Assembly (NCBI GenBank): GCA_003501335.1
Contig: DNPQ01000493.1
Location: 4,860-12,307 of the forward strand
Direction of reading: 5' to 3'
Length of the DNA: 7,448 bases
Source of the DNA: Bacillota bacterium
GTDB taxonomy: Bacteria; Bacillota; UBA4882; UBA8346
The stretch's first letter is position 1. Each line of letters starts with the position of its first letter. The translations under genes and the position numbers were made by a program. Positions 4,737 to 7,448 of the stretch are shown piece by piece. The notes under the pieces are model-generated. The model saw only the letters and a program-made list of their open reading frames with translations. It searched no databases and was not told where the DNA came from.

Positions 4737-4931
4737 TTATTCTATTGGTACGCCAAGTTTTTTAAACTCTTGATAACCCTTTTCAGTAATTTGATAGACT
4801 GTCGCTTTACCCTCCTCTAATGTAAACCATTCCAACTCTATCATTCGTTCAAAGAGCAATTGGCCCAGTTTACCGCCTAAGTGGCCATAACAAGTTCTGG
4901 CCTTCAATCCCGCTTGGACTTGACCGGACAT
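4737..4931 (-). CDS. Stand-alone ArsR-type regulator C-terminal domain, 64 aa
   Basis: The sequence KARTCYGHLGGKLGQLLFERMIELEW and the ending YQITEKGYQEFKKLGVPIE match the C-terminal half of a group of ArsR-like regulators (ARTCYDHLAGKLG...TPAG..FF..LG). In those proteins it follows a winged-helix DNA-binding domain, which is absent here. The gene does not look like a 5' truncation: ATG 4931 has AAAGGAGA six bases upstream (4937-4944), an in-frame stop lies just before at 4944-4946, and the 95-base gap to the TetR gene holds no helix-turn-helix remnant. It overlaps the ribosome binding site of the VOC gene. Possible roles are ligand sensing or partnering with the VOC or TetR protein; none can be shown. 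I am sure it is expressed, less sure of the family link. Confidence 0.75.
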   Translation of the reverse strand: MSGQVQAGLKARTCYGHLGGKLGQLLFERMIELEWFTLEEGKATVYQITEKGYQEFKKLGVPIE

Positions 4932-5041
4932 ATGAATCTCCTTTCAGGTGAAAACACCCAATTTTTCAGAAATCGATTCCTCTCAAGTTTCCTTTGATTA
5001 ACCCTCGTTGTGATTTTAAGTTCCTTTCTTCCAAAAAAAAT

Positions 5042-5629
5042 TTATACAGTTATCAAACTAACGAAATACTCCAACAACTCTGGCCCATAACGTTTTAAAA
5101 CCGATTCTCCCGGTGCAAATAACGGGGCATTGCTCAAGTAATAATGGATAAGGCCTATCCAGGTATTGAAGAGCAAATGCAACGGAATCTTGCGAATCTT
5201 CCCGGCTGCCATTTCTTGCTCTGCCGCCTGACTTAAATGAATCGAAATGGCCGACTGAATCGCTACTAATGCACTTTGAGCGCCCGACGGCAATAATGAA
5301 CTTTCAGAAACCAGTCGACGATAAAAGGCTTCTACTTCAGTGAGACCCTGAAGATGAGCTTCGAGCACTTCTCTGACACTACCACCCTGGTTTGCCAGTT
5401 CGTGCATCCGTCCGGCAACTCTATGGCCGAACTCTTCTATCACTGCTATCAACAAATCTTCCCGGGTGGCAAAATGGGCAAAAATCGTTCCATGAGAGAC
5501 TCCGGCCGCCTTGGCGATATCGCTGGTCCTGGTAACCATAAAGCCTTCCCTGGAAAATTCATCGAATGCTACCGCAATCAACTGTTTTTGGGTCTGATCT
5601 TTCCGGACCTGGCGTTTTGAAATTGTCAT
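5042..5629 (-). CDS. TetR/AcrR-family transcriptional regulator (195 aa)
   Basis: This is a normal-length TetR repressor. The N-terminal DNA-binding domain spans about residues 12-60, with the helix-turn-helix TSDIAKAAGVSHGTIFAHFATREDLL. The remaining 130 residues are helical and form the ligand-binding and dimerisation half, whose ligand cannot be predicted. The start ATG 5629 has GGAG eight bases upstream (5638-5641). It heads the minus-strand cluster with the ArsR-like, VOC and zinc-ribbon genes; the 110-base gap to the next gene shows no clear terminator, so one operon is plausible. The consensus promoter and repeated ACTCA/TGAGT sites just upstream point to autoregulation. It is divergent from, and not closely similar to, the second TetR gene. 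Confidence 0.92.
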   Translation of the reverse strand: MTISKRQVRKDQTQKQLIAVAFDEFSREGFMVTRTSDIAKAAGVSHGTIFAHFATREDLLIAVIEEFGHRVAGRMHELANQGGSVREVLEAHLQGLTEVEAFYRRLVSESSLLPSGAQSALVAIQSAISIHLSQAAEQEMAAGKIRKIPLHLLFNTWIGLIHYYLSNAPLFAPGESVLKRYGPELLEYFVSLITV

Positions 5630-5642
5630 TTAATTGACTCCA

Positions 5643-5663
5643 AACTCATTGAGTTATTACTCA
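5643..5663. promoter_or_regulatory. Operator-like repeats at the start of the first TetR transcript
   Basis: Three copies of ACTCA/TGAGT alternate in orientation: AACTCA-T-TGAGTT (5643-5655) is a perfect palindrome around one base, and TGAGT-TATT-ACTCA (5650-5663) is a second one sharing its middle arm. They lie between the -10 box and the Shine-Dalgarno, where a bound repressor would block transcription. Autorepression by the TetR protein encoded here is the natural reading but is inferred. Confidence 0.6.
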
Positions 5664-5691
5664 TTATATATTCTACCATTTTTCTTGTCAA
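5663..5691 (-). promoter_or_regulatory. Consensus sigma-A promoter of the TetR/VOC operon
   Basis: On the minus strand TTGACA (5691-5686) and TATAAT (5668-5663) both match the consensus perfectly, with an ideal 17-base spacer. The start point should fall near 5656, inside the ACTCA/TGAGT repeats. A promoter this strong needs a repressor, which fits the TetR gene it drives. Confidence 0.85.
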
Positions 5692-5709
5692 GGATTGTTA
5701 AGAAATTAT

Positions 5710-5732
5710 AAAGTAAACCGATAGTGCAATTT
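5710..5732. promoter_or_regulatory. Second, imperfect operator-like site for the plus-strand TetR
   Basis: The 23 bases start AAAGTAAAC, exactly as the perfect palindrome at 5770-5792, and match it at 18 of 23 positions; the right half is degenerate. It lies six bases upstream of the plus-strand -35 box and exactly 60 bases from the main site. It could be a secondary operator or an old duplicate. Confidence 0.45.
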
Positions 5733-5737
5733 TTTAC

Positions 5738-5766
5738 TTGATTAGTTTATTTATTTAGATTATACT
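5738..5766 (+). promoter_or_regulatory. Sigma-A promoter of the second TetR / nitroreductase operon
   Basis: TTGATT (5738-5743) and TATACT (5761-5766) are separated by 17 bases, matching the sigma-A consensus at four and five of six positions. Transcription should start near 5773, within the perfect palindrome that begins four bases after the -10 box. Confidence 0.75.
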
Positions 5767-5769
5767 TAA

Positions 5770-5792
5770 AAAGTAAACTGTTAGTTTACTTT
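5770..5792. promoter_or_regulatory. Perfect 23-bp palindromic operator at the TetR2 transcription start
   Basis: Arms AAAGTAAACT (5770-5779) and AGTTTACTTT (5783-5792) are exact inverted copies around GTT. Size, symmetry and position immediately downstream of the -10 box are typical of TetR-family operators, and the neighbouring TetR gene at 5820 is the obvious binding partner. Specificity is inferred, not shown. Confidence 0.7.
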
Positions 5793-5819
5793 AATTCAAA
5801 TCAATCAATGAGGTTCATC

Positions 5820-6461
5820 ATGGGTACGACTGAACGTAAAAATCAGATCCGCAAATTGCGCCAGGAAGATATTATTAATGCTGCCGAAAAAATTTTTTTC
5901 AGCAAAGGCATCCGTAATGCGACCATGGACGAGGTTGCCAAAACAGCCGAGTACAGCAAAAGAACAATATACGCCTATTTTTCCAGTAAGGAACAAATCT
6001 ATGACGCCATCATCAGCCGGGCCTATCAAATATTAAACAGATTATTGGAAGAGGCTTTTGCCAAAACACACCCCGGCAATGGATTGGAAAAAATCCTATT
6101 AATCGGGCAGACTTACTTGGACTTCACCAGGGCATATCCCAATTACTTTCAGGCAATGGCTGATTACCAGAACCGCGATGAAGACCTATCCAGCCAAGAT
6201 GAATACAAAAAGGCAAATTATCGTGATGGTAACATAAGTGCCGACTTGCTCATTCAAAGTATCCGCGAAGGGGTCGACGATGGCAGTATTTTTAAAGAGT
6301 TAGATCCCGTCGGCACGGCGTTTATTCTCTATGGCAATATCATTGGTTTCGTCAATGTCATTTTGAAGAAAGAAAAGTATATTGCCTATACCTATCAAAA
6401 GGACGCCACGTCCTTGATTGAAGAAATGAAGCAGCTAATTGTAAGAAGTCTCAGGCCATAG
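5820..6461 (+). CDS. TetR/AcrR-family transcriptional regulator (213 aa), divergent
   Basis: The N-terminal domain (about residues 12-62) has the TetR helix-turn-helix: IINAAEKIFFSKG, then ATMDEVAKTAEYSKRTIYAYFSSKEQIYDAI. The C-terminal two thirds are helical ligand-binding and dimer regions, with an aromatic-rich segment (YLDFTRAYPNYFQAMADYQNRDED) in the middle. I prefer ATG 5820 over the in-frame ATG 5808, because GAGG (5810-5813) sits six bases before 5820 while nothing suitable precedes 5808. The gene is the first of an operon with the nitroreductase, which starts 29 bases after its stop. The palindrome at 5770-5792 over the transcription start suggests autorepression that also controls the reductase. 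The inducer is unknown; many TetR-reductase pairs respond to reactive aromatic or nitro compounds. Confidence 0.92.
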   Translation: MGTTERKNQIRKLRQEDIINAAEKIFFSKGIRNATMDEVAKTAEYSKRTIYAYFSSKEQIYDAIISRAYQILNRLLEEAFAKTHPGNGLEKILLIGQTYLDFTRAYPNYFQAMADYQNRDEDLSSQDEYKKANYRDGNISADLLIQSIREGVDDGSIFKELDPVGTAFILYGNIIGFVNVILKKEKYIAYTYQKDATSLIEEMKQLIVRSLRP

Positions 6462-6490
6462 CTTAATCGGTATAAAGGGGTTTGACAGTA

Positions 6491-7448
6491 TTGTTACAGA
6501 AACGATTGCAAAAACTTTTGATTCCAATAGTAGGGTGTGTTCTCATACTGATTGTTAATTATGGGACTTGGGGTGAGGACAACAGGATGGACAAAAAACC
6601 CAAAGATAAAATCACTGAAATCATTCATTATGGTTCTTTGGCTCCCAGTACCCATAATGCCCAAATGTGGAAAGTAAAAATGATGGGGGAAAATAAGATC
6701 CAGGTTATCGTGGATCCTCAACACATCTTACCCCAGGTGGATCCGGAAAACCGTGAAACTCTGATCTCACTAGGCGCTTTTATAGAAAATATGGTTGAGG
6801 CCGCTCCCTGTTTTGGTCTGCAGCCCGAGGTCAGCCTCCAAGCACAAAATCCGGCTGATCCGGAAATCGCCGAATTGACGTTTTATCCCAAAAGCGATCT
6901 TCCTGTATCCGATGTCTTGGAAAATATAAAAAATCGTCATACCATCCGGACCCCTTATTTACGCCGGCCATTAACGGAACAAGATTTGAAATGGTTTCAG
7001 ACATTTGGAACAGAAGTCCATTATTTTGCTTTCTCCACCCGGGAAGGTCAGTATATCGAGGAGGCGATCCTTCAAGCCACCAAGCAACAAACCGCCAACG
7101 ACAAAAAGCAAAAAGAACTGGCAGGGTTATTTCGCTTCTCAAAAAAAGAGGCTGAAAAAGAAAAGGATGGCCTAACCCCGGAGGCAATGGGATTATCCGG
7201 TATCGTCAAATGGTTCGTATCGACCTTTTTTAGCCATGATACAGTGATGTCGAAATCCTTCCGGCAACAAACTGTAGCCATCACAAAAAAACAAGTTGAA
7301 AGTTGCAGCGGTTTTGTACTTCTTACAGCCGACGATAATTCAGCTGCATCTCTGGTTCAAAGTGGCCGCTCATTGGAAAAGTTCTTAATCATATCCACCC
7401 GGGAAAAATTGGCGGTGCATCCGATGAGCGCTCCATTGGAAGAAAGCC
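6491..7448 (+). CDS. Acg-type nitroreductase-fold oxidoreductase, membrane-anchored, partial (runs off right edge)
   Basis: An open frame of 319 codons continues past the window end. The body matches nitroreductase-like proteins of the Acg group: GSLAPSTHNAQMWKV (flavin-phosphate contact region, compare APS.HN.QPW), DPENRETLISLGAFIENMVEAA, and RHTIRTPYLRRPLTEQDL. Such enzymes bind FMN; their substrates are mostly unknown. The usual Pro in the HN.QPW motif is Met here. The start is ambiguous. TTG 6491 follows AAAGGGG (6474-6480) by ten bases and adds MLQKRLQKLL then a hydrophobic segment (about residues 9-22), which would anchor the enzyme in the membrane. ATG 6587 has GAGG eight bases upstream and gives a soluble protein. 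I favour TTG because the upstream codons form a clean basic-then-hydrophobic anchor. A VGC triplet inside that segment resembles a lipobox, but the hydrophobic run continues after the Cys. It is co-transcribed with the TetR gene. Confidence 0.82.
   Translation, partial: MLQKRLQKLLIPIVGCVLILIVNYGTWGEDNRMDKKPKDKITEIIHYGSLAPSTHNAQMWKVKMMGENKIQVIVDPQHILPQVDPENRETLISLGAFIENMVEAAPCFGLQPEVSLQAQNPADPEIAELTFYPKSDLPVSDVLENIKNRHTIRTPYLRRPLTEQDLKWFQTFGTEVHYFAFSTREGQYIEEAILQATKQQTANDKKQKELAGLFRFSKKEAEKEKDGLTPEAMGLSGIVKWFVSTFFSHDTVMSKSFRQQTVAITKKQVESCSGFVLLTADDNSAASLVQSGRSLEKFLIISTREKLAVHPMSAPLEES

Noticed and set aside
4946..4958. Small hairpin GGTG-TTTT-CACC upstream of the ArsR-like gene
   Set aside because: Only four base pairs and no T-run; not enough to call a terminator or regulatory structure.
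5354..5620. Plus-strand frame opposite the first TetR gene
   Set aside because: No binding site and no recognisable motif; the minus strand encodes a full TetR protein here.
6831..7284. Two minus-strand frames near the right edge
   Set aside because: Shadows of the nitroreductase frame, which has clear family motifs on the plus strand.

Overview
The window looks like chromosomal DNA of a low-GC, probably spore-forming Firmicute of the Clostridia or Negativicutes type. The support is indirect: strong AGGAGG-type ribosome binding sites, sigma-A promoters with near-consensus boxes, a Gly/Tyr/Arg-rich LysM protein of the spore-coat or cell-wall kind, a GEMM-I (cyclic-di-GMP-I) riboswitch, and an IS3-family element of a type common in these bacteria. 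No single gene fixes the genus.

Layout. (1) Bases 1-545, minus strand: the N-terminal part of an exported protein of unknown function with a clear signal peptide, running off the left edge. (2) Bases 560-983: a gene-free divergent spacer. (3) Bases 984-1274, plus strand: a 96-aa low-complexity protein with a C-terminal LysM-like domain. (4) Bases 1317-3029: a complete IS3-family insertion sequence with terminal inverted repeats. Its orfA is intact (three helix-turn-helix units), it has an A7 slippery site for -1 frameshifting, and its DD35E orfB is broken by an in-frame TAA just before the first catalytic aspartate. No target-site duplication is visible. (5) Bases 3030-3900: a decayed integrated-element remnant read on the minus strand. 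In transcription order it holds a sigma-A promoter, a c-di-GMP-I riboswitch with an overlapping terminator, a small DUF551-like gene, and the frameshifted C-terminal end of a tyrosine recombinase that ends in three copies of an 11-bp repeat. (6) Bases 3914-5691, minus strand: a TetR regulator with a consensus promoter and operator-like repeats, then a stand-alone ArsR-type C-terminal domain, a VOC/glyoxalase-fold protein and a small double-CxxC zinc-ribbon protein, closed by a rho-independent terminator. (7) Bases 5710-7448, plus strand: a divergent second TetR regulator whose promoter sits between two related operator-like sites, followed by a probably membrane-anchored nitroreductase of the Acg type that runs off the right edge.

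How the genes fit together. The two TetR genes are divergent, share one control region, and each has a promoter overlapping its own distinct inverted repeat. This suggests two autoregulated units: one for a short VOC/zinc-ribbon operon, and one for an FMN-dependent reductase. The most notable item is the riboswitch. It has its own promoter and what looks like an ON-type expression platform, yet it now leads only into mobile-element debris.

Several entries are genes or sites that a simple ORF search would miss: the edge-truncated exported protein, the TTG-started nitroreductase, the 55-aa DUF551-like ORF, the recombinase relic and the riboswitch. Family assignments are from recognition of motifs, not from database searches.
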